Assembly: GCF_006538725.1 (NCBI RefSeq)
Contig: NZ_BJLQ01000004.1
Coordinates: 62,001-126,000 of the forward strand
Source of the DNA: Cellulomonas gelida
Lineage (GTDB): Bacteria; Actinomycetota; Actinomycetes; Actinomycetales; Cellulomonadaceae
DNA length: 64,000 nt
Reading direction: 5' to 3'
Below the pieces are notes generated by a model that worked only from the letters and a program-made list of their open reading frames with translations, was not told the origin of the DNA and did no database searches. The position numbers and the translations under genes are program-made. Shown piece by piece: positions 17,758 through 26,173 of the stretch (position 1 is the stretch's first letter; the number at the start of each line of letters is the position of its first letter).

Positions 17758-17799
17758 GGTCGACGCGTGCCCTGCGCACGGCCGGTCGGGTGTCTCCGA

Positions 17800-18975
17800 T
17801 CAGCGATAGACGTCAGGCGGGGTGGCGAGGAGCTGGACCGGGGTCACGGAGCCCAGGCCCTGCAGCTCGCGTGGCGGCTGCTCGACGAGCGAGAACCGCG
17901 GGTCGCCGCGCAGCGCCGCGGCCGTCGCGACGTCGGTCAGCACGCTCGACGGGTCCGCGATGTCGGTCAGGCGCGCCGCGAGGTTCACCGACGGCCCGAA
18001 CACGTCCCCGAACCGTGACAGCACACGGCCCCACACGAGCCCGACGCGCACGGGCGTCACGCCGCGTGCGCCCTCGGCCAGGCCGCCGGTGCCCTGCGCG
18101 GACGTCACGTCGAGCTCGCGACCGAGCCGCTCGGCGAGCCCGAGGGCCACCAGCGCACCCGACTGCGGGGTGTCGGCGACGAACAGCACCGCGTCGCCGA
18201 TCGTCTTGACGACCCGGCCACCGCCGGCGGTCACGACGTCACGCGCGGCGGCCTCGAAGCGCTGCACGAAGTGCGACAGGTCGGTCGACCCGAGCCCGGC
18301 GGTGCGCCGCGTGAACGAGACCATGTCGGCGAACCCCACGGCACGCGCGAGCGGCAGCGCACCGGGTTCCTCACCGGTCCGGCCGATCTCGCCGAACTCG
18401 GCCGCGTAGCGGCCGGCGATCGCGGCGAGCTGACGACGGTAGGAGTGCACCAGCTGGGCCTCGAGCACGGGGGCGAGATCCGCGAGCCGGTCCAGGACGA
18501 GCAGGCGCGCGGTCGCGTCGTCGAGCTCGTAGCGCGAGGCCATGTCCTCGACGAGCGCCTCGACCTGCCACAGCGCGAGGCGGTCCGACGTGTGCCCCAG
18601 GGCGCGGGTCAGGGTGATCACGGTGGTGAGGTCGAGCCCGTGGTCCCGCACGAGCGACGCGGCGCGCTCGACAGCGTCGGCGTCGTTCTCGGAGAAGTAC
18701 TGGTCGTCGGGGTCCGCGTGCGGCAGGCCGAGCGTCGTCCAGAACATGGTGACGAAGTCGAGCCCGATCCCGGCGCGCTCGGCGAGCTCGCGCGCGCTGT
18801 GCGTGCGGCCACCGCCGAGCAGGGTGGAGTCGATCTCCTCGACCGTGGTCTCGAGCACGGGGTGCCGCGCGGTCGCGTCGTCGCCCGGCACGTCGTCGCC
18901 GGACGCGTCGCCGCCGGATTCGTCGTCGAGAGGGACGTCGTCGAGGGGGTCGGGCACGGGTCGAGGGTAGTTCAC
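17800..18975 (-). CDS. cya: Class III adenylate cyclase
   Basis: 391 aa. The acidic N-terminus (1-35) is followed by a helical regulatory region (about 40-205) similar in layout to mycobacterial Rv1264 and Streptomyces Cya. The catalytic domain (about 210-391) has all key residues: metal-binding Asp217 (GFADMVSF) and Asp261, substrate-contacting Lys257 (VVKTIGD) and Asp324 (FGDVFGPSVN), and transition-state Asn331 and Arg335 (NLAARL). It should be active and make cAMP; no membrane segment is visible. The GTG at 18975 overlaps the birA stop by 4 nt. A birA-cya pair beside the propionyl-CoA carboxylase genes is, as I recall, also the arrangement around cya in Streptomyces coelicolor. A CRP-like site lies upstream of sdhC in this window. 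Confidence 0.88.
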   Translation of the reverse strand: MNYPRPVPDPLDDVPLDDESGGDASGDDVPGDDATARHPVLETTVEEIDSTLLGGGRTHSARELAERAGIGLDFVTMFWTTLGLPHADPDDQYFSENDADAVERAASLVRDHGLDLTTVITLTRALGHTSDRLALWQVEALVEDMASRYELDDATARLLVLDRLADLAPVLEAQLVHSYRRQLAAIAGRYAAEFGEIGRTGEEPGALPLARAVGFADMVSFTRRTAGLGSTDLSHFVQRFEAAARDVVTAGGGRVVKTIGDAVLFVADTPQSGALVALGLAERLGRELDVTSAQGTGGLAEGARGVTPVRVGLVWGRVLSRFGDVFGPSVNLAARLTDIADPSSVLTDVATAAALRGDPRFSLVEQPPRELQGLGSVTPVQLLATPPDVYR

Positions 18976-19835
18976 GGGGTGGTGCGCAGGTGACGCACGT
19001 CACCGGCGAGCACCCGAACGGGGTCGCCCGCGGCGGGCCGCACGACGAGCGCGCCGTCGTCGTCCAGGCGTTCGGCGACCCCGGTGAGGACCGTGCCGCC
19101 CGGCAGGTCGACGGCGACCTGCGTCCCGAGCGTCGAGGTCACCGCGGCGACCTCGTCGGCCAGGCCGGACTCCCGTGCGGACCCGCCCGCCTGGTCCCAG
19201 CGCGTCTCGATCGCCTCGAGCGCCTCCACGAGCCCGACGAGCAGCCCGAGCCGGTCCACGTGCCGCGCCCCCGCGAGCTCGAGCGAGCCCGCCGACGGCA
19301 CGGGGAGCTCGTCGACGGTCTGCAGCACGTTGAGACCGATCCCGACGACGGCGGCGGTGCTCCCGTCAGCGAGCGTCACGAGCTCGGTGAGGATCCCGCC
19401 GACCTTGCGGTACGGCCCCCAGCCGTCGACGGGGGTCGTCGCGGGGACGAGCACGTCGTTGGGCCACTTGAGCGTGGCCGCCACGCCCGCGGTCGCGCGC
19501 ACGGCGGTCACGGCGCCGAGCCCGGCGAGCAGCGGCAGCCAGCCGTAGAGCTCGGGGGGCATGCGCAGCCGGACGACGAACGAGCAGGTCACCGCGGTCC
19601 CGGGCGGTGTCTCCCAGACCCGGTCCCGTCGGCCGCGCCCCGAGGCCTGGTGGTCGGCCACCAGCAGGCTGCGGTCCGGCCACGACGTCGCGTCGGCACG
19701 CAGGTCGCACGTGACGTCGAGGTTGGTCGACCCGGTCCGCGGCACGACCTCGACGCGCGTGAGCGGCCCCGCGGGCCGTTGCAGCAGCCCGCGCACCTCG
19801 TCGGGGTCGAGCGTGGGTCGCGCGTCGGTCGTCAT
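18972..19835 (-). CDS. birA: Biotin--[acetyl-CoA-carboxylase] ligase
   Basis: 287 aa monofunctional biotin protein ligase without the N-terminal DNA-binding domain of E. coli BirA. The adenylate-forming core has TGSTNLDV, the glycine-rich [20 protein letters not shown] loop, LKWPNDVLV with the catalytic lysine, KVGGILTE and VVGIGLNV. A small C-terminal SH3-like domain ends the protein. It attaches biotin to the carrier domain of the carboxylase alpha subunit (gene at 26174 in this window). GGGAGGA precedes the ATG at 19835, so this start is firm; the open frame extends further upstream without support. It is divergent from accD and overlaps cya. Confidence 0.94.
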   Translation of the reverse strand: MTTDARPTLDPDEVRGLLQRPAGPLTRVEVVPRTGSTNLDVTCDLRADATSWPDRSLLVADHQASGRGRRDRVWETPPGTAVTCSFVVRLRMPPELYGWLPLLAGLGAVTAVRATAGVAATLKWPNDVLVPATTPVDGWGPYRKVGGILTELVTLADGSTAAVVGIGLNVLQTVDELPVPSAGSLELAGARHVDRLGLLVGLVEALEAIETRWDQAGGSARESGLADEVAAVTSTLGTQVAVDLPGGTVLTGVAERLDDDGALVVRPAAGDPVRVLAGDVRHLRTTP

Positions 19836-19956
19836 GGCGCCATCCTCCCGCCATCCTCGCGCGGCCACCCGTCCGGGCGGTCGGTTGTGGGATGACGACG
19901 ACGCGGCGCGCGCAAACCCGTCCGCGCCACGCACGCGCCTGGAGCCTTTCGACAAC

Positions 19957-19969
19957 TAGCCTCGGTCGG
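19957..19969 (+). promoter_or_regulatory. -10 element TAGCCT, leaderless promoter of accD
   Basis: TAGCCT (19957-19962) followed by 7 nt and the GTG at 19970. There is no Shine-Dalgarno sequence. Confidence 0.6.
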
Positions 19970-21580
19970 GTGACGCAGACCGAAGCCGCCCAGGACGCGA
20001 CCCGGGAGCCCCCCCGCACCACCGCCGGCAAGCTCGCCGACCTCGCCGACCGCCACGCCGCGCAGCGTGCCGCCGAGTCGACCGCCGTCGACAAGCAGCA
20101 CGCACGGGGCAAGAAGACGGCCCGCGAGCGCATCGACCAGCTCCTCGACCCGGGCTCGTTCACCGAGATCGACGCGTTCGTGCGTCACCGGTCGACGAAC
20201 TTCGGCCTCGACAAGAAGCGCCTGCCCGGGGACGGCGTCGTCGTCGGGCACGGCACGGTCGACGGCCGCCCGGTCGCGGTGTACTCGCAGGACTTCACGG
20301 TCTTCGGCGGGAGCCTCGGCGAGGTGCACGGCCAGAAGATCACCAAGGTCATGGACCTCGCGCTGCGCACGGGCGTCCCACTGATCGGGATCAGCGACGG
20401 CGGTGGCGCGCGCATCCAGGAGGGTGTCGCGGGCCTCACGCAGTTCGCGGAGATCTTTCGCCGGAACGTGGCCGCGAGCGGGGTCATCCCGCAGATCAGC
20501 CTGATCCTGGGCCCGTCGGCGGGCGGCGCGGTGTACTCGCCCGCGCTGACCGACTTCATCATCATGGCCGACGGCACGTCGAACATGTTCATCACCGGCC
20601 CGGACGTCATCCGCACGGTCACGGGTGAGGACGTGGGCTTCGAGGAGCTCGGCGGCGCGACCACGCACAACACGCGCTCGGGCGTCGCGCACTACCTGGC
20701 GTCCGACGAGGACGACGCGATCGACTACGTGCGCTCGCTGCTGTCGTACCTGCCGCAGAACAACCTCACGGACCCGCCGCTCTACCCGCACGAGACGGAC
20801 CTGGCGCCGGGCGAGCACGACCTCGCGCTCGACACCCTCGTCCCGGACTCGGACAACCAGCCGTACGACATGCGCACGGTCGTCGAGGCGGTGCTCGACG
20901 ACGGCGTACTTCTCGAAGTGCAGCCGTTGTACGCGGGCAACGTCCTCATCGGGTTCGGGCACGTCGAGGGTCATCCCGTCGGCATCGTCGCGAACCAGCC
21001 GCAGCAGATGGCCGGCACGCTCGACATCAACGCGGCCGAGAAGGCCGCACGGTTCGTGCGCACGTGCGACGCGTTCAACCTCCCGGTGCTCACGTTCGTC
21101 GACGTCCCCGGCTTCCTGCCCGGGACCGACCAGGAGTGGAACGGCATCATCCGCCGCGGCGCGAAGCTGATCTTCGCGTACGCCGAGGCGACCGTCCCGC
21201 TCGTCACCGTCATCACCCGCAAGGCGTACGGCGGCGCGTACATCGTCATGGGCTCCAAGCAGCTGGGCGCCGACGTGAACCTCGCGTGGCCGACCGCGCA
21301 GATCGCGGTCATGGGCGCGAGCGGTGCGGTCAACATCCTGCAGCGCGGCGCGCTGAAGAAGGTCGCCGACGAGGGAGGCGACGTCGAAGCCGAGCGCAAG
21401 CGGCTCACGAGCGAGTACGAGGACGCGATCGTCAACCCGTGGGACGCTGCGGACCGGGGGTACGTCGACGCCGTGATCGAGCCGTCGGCGACCCGCGCCG
21501 AGATCACCAAGGCTCTGCGGCTGCTGCGCACCAAGCGTGCGAGCCTGCCGCCCAAGAAGCACGGCAACATCCCGCTCTAG
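19970..21580 (+). CDS. accD: Acyl-CoA (propionyl/acetyl-CoA) carboxylase, beta (carboxyltransferase) subunit
   Basis: 536 aa, the usual size of actinobacterial AccD5/PccB. It transfers the carboxyl group from carboxybiotin to acetyl- or propionyl-CoA. Both crotonase-like halves are present. The N-terminal half has [27 protein letters not shown] and [16 protein letters not shown], with oxyanion glycines. The C-terminal half has [20 protein letters not shown] and [19 protein letters not shown], the second oxyanion site. The Asp in the region ending [12 protein letters not shown], where AccD5 carries its acyl-chain specificity residue, is consistent with propionyl-CoA, but this is inference. The GTG start is set by the -10 element 7 nt upstream. 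It is followed by a hypothetical gene and accE. Confidence 0.95.
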   Translation: MTQTEAAQDATREPPRTTAGKLADLADRHAAQRAAESTAVDKQHARGKKTARERIDQLLDPGSFTEIDAFVRHRSTNFGLDKKRLPGDGVVVGHGTVDGRPVAVYSQDFTVFGGSLGEVHGQKITKVMDLALRTGVPLIGISDGGGARIQEGVAGLTQFAEIFRRNVAASGVIPQISLILGPSAGGAVYSPALTDFIIMADGTSNMFITGPDVIRTVTGEDVGFEELGGATTHNTRSGVAHYLASDEDDAIDYVRSLLSYLPQNNLTDPPLYPHETDLAPGEHDLALDTLVPDSDNQPYDMRTVVEAVLDDGVLLEVQPLYAGNVLIGFGHVEGHPVGIVANQPQQMAGTLDINAAEKAARFVRTCDAFNLPVLTFVDVPGFLPGTDQEWNGIIRRGAKLIFAYAEATVPLVTVITRKAYGGAYIVMGSKQLGADVNLAWPTAQIAVMGASGAVNILQRGALKKVADEGGDVEAERKRLTSEYEDAIVNPWDAADRGYVDAVIEPSATRAEITKALRLLRTKRASLPPKKHGNIPL

Positions 21581-21593
21581 GACAGGACCCACG

Positions 21594-22160
21594 ATGACGC
21601 ACGAGCACGACGACCAGCACGAGCACGACGACCACGGGCACGACTCGGCGTCGCACGGGTCGGCGCCGCTCACCGCCGTCGACCCCGCCGGCCTGCACGC
21701 CGCGGTCGACGCGCTCGCCGCGACCCTGCACGCGTACGTCGACACGGCGATCGGGGTGCGCGCCGAGTTCGGCTCGTCCGAGGCCGACGAGGACCCCCGC
21801 ATCCTGGCGCTCGAGGCGCGCGTGGGCACCCTCAACGCCGGCCTGTACGACGCCATCCACGACCGGCTCGGCATGCACAGCGACCTCACGGGCATGACCT
21901 GGCAGGACGACGACGAGGACGACGAGGACACCCTCGGCGACGACGAGGAGAGCGACGCGTTCCACGTCGGACTCGTCGTGGTGCGCACCCCGGCCGCGGG
22001 CGACCGCACGCTCGACTCCGCGCTCGACGTGGTCGAGGCAGGCGCCGCGGACATCACCCAGACGCTCGTCGAGGCGGGCTTCTCGGTGGTCGAGTGGGGT
22101 GTCGCGCGCGGCGCGCACGTCGTCCTGGGCGACGAGGACGACGACGAGGACGACGAGTGA
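21594..22160 (+). CDS. His/Asp-rich hypothetical protein between accD and accE
   Basis: 188 aa, no family recognised. The N-terminus is a His/Asp-rich tract (THEHDDQHEHDDHGHDSASHG) that could bind metal. A middle helical part (about 27-90) is followed by an acidic run DDDEDDEDTLGDDEESD (about 104-120). A compact domain (FHVGLVVVRTPAAGD, VVEAGAADITQTLVEAGF) and a second acidic tail DEDDDEDDE end the protein. It starts 13 nt after accD with an AGGA-containing ribosome site, and its stop overlaps the GTG of accE by 4 nt, so it is firmly part of the carboxylase operon. A regulatory or assembly role is only a guess from location. Confidence 0.7.
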   Translation: MTHEHDDQHEHDDHGHDSASHGSAPLTAVDPAGLHAAVDALAATLHAYVDTAIGVRAEFGSSEADEDPRILALEARVGTLNAGLYDAIHDRLGMHSDLTGMTWQDDDEDDEDTLGDDEESDAFHVGLVVVRTPAAGDRTLDSALDVVEAGAADITQTLVEAGFSVVEWGVARGAHVVLGDEDDDEDDE

Positions 22161-22369
22161 GCGACGACACCCAGCTCCAGGTGGTGCGCGGCGCGCCCGA
22201 CGACGTCGAGCTCGCCGCGCTCGTCGCGGGACTGATGGCCGCCGCGACCGCGGCACCGGCCGACCACCAGACGCACTCGTCGGCGTGGTCGGACCGGCGC
22301 CGCCAGCTCCGCCCGGAGCCGGGCCCCCCTCCGGGACCGGACTCCTGGCGCTGGAGCCTGCGGGGTTGA
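22157..22369 (+). CDS. accE: Acyl-CoA carboxylase epsilon subunit
   Basis: 70 aa. Small proteins of this kind stabilise the alpha-beta carboxylase complex in Streptomyces (PccE) and mycobacteria (AccE5). The sequence fits the family: LQVVRGAPDDVELAALVAGLMAAA near the N-terminus, a variable middle, then SAWSDRRRQLR and the C-terminal W-containing PDSWRWSLRG. The GTG start at 22157 overlaps the preceding stop by 4 nt (GTGA). Its place right after accD and the hypothetical gene supports the call; length and composition alone would not. Confidence 0.85.
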   Translation: MSDDTQLQVVRGAPDDVELAALVAGLMAAATAAPADHQTHSSAWSDRRRQLRPEPGPPPGPDSWRWSLRG

Positions 22370-22491
22370 CGCGTGCGGCGCCCCCTGCGCGCCGCACGCG
22401 CGCGACCTGTCATCTCCTAGACGTCCGAGCGGCCCGTTTGGTTGGGTCCGCCGCGCAAGTTTCTCCGTGGTTGCGGCGGGCTACTGAGCAG

Positions 22492-22504
22492 TAGGGTCGA
22501 GCGC
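22492..22504 (+). promoter_or_regulatory. -10 element TAGGGT, leaderless promoter of the DUF885 gene
   Basis: TAGGGT (22492-22497) followed by 7 nt and the ATG at 22505. Confidence 0.55.
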
Positions 22505-24181
22505 ATGCGTGAAACCACAGCCGTCGACGCCGTCGCCGAGAAGTACGTCGCCACCCTCGCCGCTCTCGATCCGCTCGCCGCGACCGAGATGGGCCTGCCC
22601 GGCCACGACCACGAGATGACCGACCTGTCCCCCGCCGGCCACGACGAGCGGGACGCCCACACGCGCGCGACGCTGCGCGCGCTCGACGCGCTCGAGCCCG
22701 CGGACGACGTCGACCGCATCACGCTCGCCGCGATGCGCGAGCGCCTGGGCCTGTACGTCGAGCTGCACGACGCGGGCGAGCACCTGCGCGACCTGAACAA
22801 CATCGCGTCGCCGGTGCAGGGACTGCGCGACGTGTTCGACATCATGCCGACGGGCGACATCGAGGCGTGGGAGAACATCGCGTCGCGCCTGACTGCCCTG
22901 CCCGCGACGATCGACGGCTACGTCGAGTCGCTGCGCGCGGGCGCCGCGCGCGGCCTGGTCCCCGCCGCGCGTCAGGTCGCCGAGGGCGCCGACCAGGCGG
23001 CCGAGCTCGCGGCCGCCGACTCGTTCTTCACCTCGTTCGTGCACGGCGAGGCCGCCGCCGCGGCGCTCGACGACTCGTCGTCGTGCGCTCTCGTCCGCGC
23101 CGAGCTCGAGCGCGGCGCCGCCGGGGCCCGCGAGGCCTACGGGCGCCTGGCCGAGTTCCTGCGCGACGAGCTGGCGCCGCAGGCGCCCCGCGAGGACGCC
23201 GCGGGACGCGACCGCTACTCGCTGTACTCGCGCGCGTTCTTGGGCGCGACGATCGACCTCGACGAGACCTACCAGTGGGGCCTCGAGGAGCTCGCGCGCG
23301 TCGTCGCCGAGCAGGAGGCCGTCGCCGCGCAGATCGCCGGCCCCGGCGCGACCGTCGAGCAGGCCGTCGCGGCGCTCGACGCCGACCCGGCCCGGACGCT
23401 GACCGGCACCGACGACCTGCGTCGCTGGATGCAGGAGACGTCGGACGCCGCGATCGCCGCGCTCGACGGCACGCACTTCGACATCCCGACGCCGCTGCAC
23501 ACGCTCGAGTGCCGCATCGCCCCGACGCAGAGCGGCGGCATCTACTACACCGGCCCGTCGGACGACTTCACGCGTCCCGGCCGCATGTGGTGGTCCGTGC
23601 CTGCCGACGTCTCGACGTTCAACACCTGGCGCGAGAAGACGACCGTCTACCACGAGGGCGTCCCCGGGCACCACCTGCAGGTCGGCGCCGCGGTCCACAA
23701 CCGCGCCGAGCTCAACACGTGGCGCCGTCTGGCGTGCTGGACGTCGGGCCACGGCGAGGGCTGGGCGCTGTACGCCGAGCGCCTCATGGCCGACCTCGGC
23801 TTCCTCGACGACCCGGGCGACCGCCTCGGCATGCTCGACGGCCAGCGCATGCGTGCCGCGCGCGTCGTGTTCGACCTGGGCGTGCACCTGGGCCTGCCGG
23901 CGCCCGAGCAGTGGGGCGGCGGCCGCTGGGACGCGGACAAGGCGCTCGCGTTCCTGCTCGCCAACGTGAACATGCCCGAGTCGTTCGTGAAGTTCGAGTG
24001 GATGCGCTACCTGGGCTGGCCCGGGCAGGCGCCGTCCTACAAGGTCGGCCAGCGTCTGTGGGAGCAGACGCGTGACGCGGCCCGCGCCGCCCAGGGCGAC
24101 GCGTTCGACCTGCGCGCGTTCCACGCCAAGGCCCTCAACCTGGGCTCGCTCCCCCTGGACGTGCTCAAGCTCGCGTTCTGA
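22505..24181 (+). CDS. DUF885-family putative metallopeptidase
   Basis: 558 aa, cytosolic (no signal peptide). The family signature HEGVPGHHLQ begins at His383: an HExxxGH-like zinc-binding pattern, with a later GHGEGWALYAERL that supplies the second metal ligand (Glu). Other conserved stretches are NNIASPVQGLRDVFDIMP, GGIYYTGPSDDFTRPGRMWW and MRYLGWPGQAPSYKVGQRLW. DUF885 proteins are predicted zinc carboxypeptidase/oligopeptidase-like enzymes; substrates are not established here. Start at ATG 22505, behind a -10 hexamer; the frame opens earlier (22442) without support. A bidirectional terminator follows. It lies inside the carboxylase locus but has no evident link to it. Confidence 0.85.
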   Translation: MRETTAVDAVAEKYVATLAALDPLAATEMGLPGHDHEMTDLSPAGHDERDAHTRATLRALDALEPADDVDRITLAAMRERLGLYVELHDAGEHLRDLNNIASPVQGLRDVFDIMPTGDIEAWENIASRLTALPATIDGYVESLRAGAARGLVPAARQVAEGADQAAELAAADSFFTSFVHGEAAAAALDDSSSCALVRAELERGAAGAREAYGRLAEFLRDELAPQAPREDAAGRDRYSLYSRAFLGATIDLDETYQWGLEELARVVAEQEAVAAQIAGPGATVEQAVAALDADPARTLTGTDDLRRWMQETSDAAIAALDGTHFDIPTPLHTLECRIAPTQSGGIYYTGPSDDFTRPGRMWWSVPADVSTFNTWREKTTVYHEGVPGHHLQVGAAVHNRAELNTWRRLACWTSGHGEGWALYAERLMADLGFLDDPGDRLGMLDGQRMRAARVVFDLGVHLGLPAPEQWGGGRWDADKALAFLLANVNMPESFVKFEWMRYLGWPGQAPSYKVGQRLWEQTRDAARAAQGDAFDLRAFHAKALNLGSLPLDVLKLAF

Positions 24182-24188
24182 CCCGCCT

Positions 24189-24230
24189 ACGACGAAGGCC
24201 CGGTCCCCCACGGGGCCGGGCCTTCGTCGT
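24189..24230. terminator. Bidirectional terminator between convergent DUF885 and VKOR genes
   Basis: A 19-bp stem (24189-24208 with 24212-24230) with one bulged T and a very small loop lies between two convergent stop codons. It should end transcripts from both sides. Confidence 0.85.
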
Positions 24231-24238
24231 GAGTGGGC

Positions 24239-24919
24239 TCAGAACAGCGTGTAGCCGTACTTGACCATCACCAGGCCGGCGAGCACGACGAGGAGCGCGA
24301 TCGTCACGAACCAGTCGTTGCCACCCTGGACGAACCGGCGCCCCCACGGGCCCGCGCGGCCCGGCAGCGAGACGTTGCGTTCACGGACGTTGATCCGGGT
24401 CAGGCCCACCCAGACGAGCGTCGTCGTCACGGTGATGAGCAGGCACCAGGGGCACAGCGCGCCGATCACGAAGTACGCCATGCCGAACAGCCACCACGCG
24501 AAGACCAGGCCGAGCGTGTAGATGACCTGCGCGACCTGCATGAACCAGCGCGGGAACACGACGCCGCCGACCAGCGCGACCGCGACGGTCAGGACGACCG
24601 ACTCCGCGGCGATCCCGAGGTACGCGTTGGGGAACCCGAACAGGCTCGCGGCCCAGTGCTTCGCGACCGTGCTGCAGCTGATCACCTCGTTGAGGTCACA
24701 GCTGGCCGACGCGTTCTTGTCGGCCGCGAGCGTGAGCGCCTCGATCGACAGGACGAACGACGCGAACAGGCCCAGGAGCCCGGAGATCACCATCTCGATC
24801 GCGGTGCGGCGACGCCAGGCCGGGTCGGGCGGGCCGAGCAGGTCGGGGTCCTCGTCGAGGACGACGTCGTCCAGGTCGAGGTCGTCGTCCAGCTCGGCGA
24901 CCGGGTGCTGCTTGCTCAC
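24239..24919 (-). CDS. Vitamin K epoxide reductase (VKOR) family membrane protein
   Basis: 226 aa with five or so membrane helices after an acidic cytosolic N-terminus (1-35). The active-site pair CPWC is at 156-159 (GALCPWCLL). A second, loop cysteine pair is Cys74/Cys82 (SASCDLNEVISC), the shuttle cysteines of bacterial VKOR. In actinobacteria VKOR takes electrons from extracytoplasmic DsbA-like thiol oxidases and passes them to menaquinone, replacing DsbB. The GTG at 24919 has a perfect AAGGAGGG ribosome site 3 nt away, making this start firm over the upstream ATG at 24973. It is divergent from maf; no Dsb partner is encoded next to it. Confidence 0.93.
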   Translation of the reverse strand: MSKQHPVAELDDDLDLDDVVLDEDPDLLGPPDPAWRRRTAIEMVISGLLGLFASFVLSIEALTLAADKNASASCDLNEVISCSTVAKHWAASLFGFPNAYLGIAAESVVLTVAVALVGGVVFPRWFMQVAQVIYTLGLVFAWWLFGMAYFVIGALCPWCLLITVTTTLVWVGLTRINVRERNVSLPGRAGPWGRRFVQGGNDWFVTIALLVVLAGLVMVKYGYTLF

Positions 24920-25097
24920 GTGCCCTCCTTGAGGCGTCCGCCACGACTCGACCGCCATGCGCCCTGCCCGCATGCGCCCTGCCCGCGCCGCAGCGCCACG
25001 CCATTGTGGCTCACGATCCTGTGCCTCCGATACGACGATCGTCCTCCTCGTCCCGCTTGCGCACCCGGTGCCGGCCCGTCGACGGAGCGCCCGCCGT

Positions 25098-25110
25098 TAC
25101 GCTCGCGGGC
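25098..25110 (+). promoter_or_regulatory. -10 element TACGCT, leaderless promoter of maf
   Basis: TACGCT (25098-25103) followed by 7 nt and the GTG at 25111. Confidence 0.55.
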
Positions 25111-25809
25111 GTGACCCGGTTGCTGCTCGCCTCTGCCTCGCCCGCTCGTCGGGCCACCCTGCGCGCGGCGGGGATCGAGCCGCTCGTCGCGACGTCGTCG
25201 GTCGACGAGGACGCGGCGCTCGCCGCCGCGCGCGAGCGGTTCGCGGGGCCGCAGGGCGTGCTCGACCCCGTGGACGCGGTGCTGGTGCTCGCACAGGCCA
25301 AGGCGCACGACGTGGCCGCGCACCTGCCCGACGAGCTCGCCGAGGCCGACGACCTCGTCGTGCTGGGCTGCGACTCGATGCTCGAGCTCGACGGCGAGAT
25401 CCTGGGCAAGCCGCGCGACGAGGCCGACGCGACCGACCGCTGGCGGGCCATGCGCGGACGCGCGGGCACGCTGCACACGGGCCACTGGCTCGTCGACCTG
25501 CGCCAGCCCGACGAGAGCGCACCCGCGCCCCGGCCCGGGATGCTGGGCGCCGGCCGCGGCGCCGTGCTGGGCGACACGTCGTCGACCGTCGTGCACTTCG
25601 CGGACCTGAGCGACGACGAGATCGCGGCCTATGTGGCGACCCGCGAGCCGCTCGCGGTCGCCGGGGCGTTCACGATCGACGGTCTCGGCGGGCCGTTCGT
25701 CGAGCGCATCGAGGGCGACCACCACGGCGTCGTCGGCCTCTCGCTCCCGCTGCTGCGCACCCTCCTGGCCCAGATCGACCTCCCCCTCCACACCCTCTGG
25801 AACGCCTGA
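25111..25809 (+). CDS. maf: Maf-family nucleoside triphosphate pyrophosphatase
   Basis: 232 aa. The N-terminal signature LLLASASPARRATLRAAGIE and the central GCDSMLELDGEILGKPRD match Maf, which hydrolyses dTTP/UTP or modified nucleotides to monophosphates and is linked to septum inhibition in Bacillus. A family-atypical insertion of about 20 residues, RQPDESAPAPRPGMLGAGRG, sits before the conserved DTSSTVVHF; it is Pro/Gly-rich and probably a surface loop. The GTG start at 25111 directly precedes the conserved core and follows a -10 hexamer by 7 nt. maf near birA/accD/accE/accA is a conserved actinobacterial neighbourhood. An inverted-repeat array begins 8 nt after the stop. Confidence 0.92.
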   Translation: MTRLLLASASPARRATLRAAGIEPLVATSSVDEDAALAAARERFAGPQGVLDPVDAVLVLAQAKAHDVAAHLPDELAEADDLVVLGCDSMLELDGEILGKPRDEADATDRWRAMRGRAGTLHTGHWLVDLRQPDESAPAPRPGMLGAGRGAVLGDTSSTVVHFADLSDDEIAAYVATREPLAVAGAFTIDGLGGPFVERIEGDHHGVVGLSLPLLRTLLAQIDLPLHTLWNA

Positions 25810-25817
25810 CCCTCCAC

Positions 25818-25945
25818 CAACCCAGCACCTGCTCCGGGCTCACCCGCGATCGGCCGGAGCAGACCCTGGGTCGCGGACGACCCCCACGGCCACCCAGCGA
25901 TCACTCCGGCCTCAGCCGCGGAGAGCCGGAGCAGGCGCTGGGTCG
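25818..25945 (+). repeat. Alternating inverted-repeat array B (REP-like), two hairpins
   Basis: Same architecture as the array at 6286-6440. Left arms lie at 25818-25837 (CAACCCAGCACCTGCTCCGG) and 25890-25909. Right arms lie at 25854-25873 (CCGGAGCAGACCCTGGGTCG) and 25926-25945 (CCGGAGCAGGCGCTGGGTCG). All gaps are 16 nt, hairpin period 72 bp. It starts 8 nt after the maf stop. Confidence 0.8.
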
Positions 25946-26162
25946 CGGGGGTCGGGGTTGGCGGGCTGCGGCTGGGCGGGGGTGGCGGTGGGGCCACAGA
26001 GCTGGTGTGGTTGTGGGGATCGTGCAGCGAGCGTGCGGGTGGGACCGGAGTGGGCGCGCTGCCTCGTCGGGTTCCTACAAACGGGGGGCCGTCGCGGTGG
26101 GGCGGTTCGCCAATCTTGTCCCGCGTGCGGCGACGACGAGGTCCGGGTCGCGGTCGGGGCGT
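25946..26162. other. Remainder of the 364-bp maf-accA intergenic region: G-rich tract
   Basis: About 25946-26035 is strongly G-rich on the plus strand (runs such as CGGGGGTCGGGG), as in the tract that follows array A. The rest, up to the accA promoter, shows no open reading frame with coding bias and no clear hairpin. Confidence 0.6.
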
Positions 26163-26173
26163 TACGGTGAGCC
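26163..26173 (+). promoter_or_regulatory. -10 element TACGGT, leaderless promoter of accA
   Basis: TACGGT (26163-26168) followed by 5 nt and the GTG at 26174. Confidence 0.5.
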
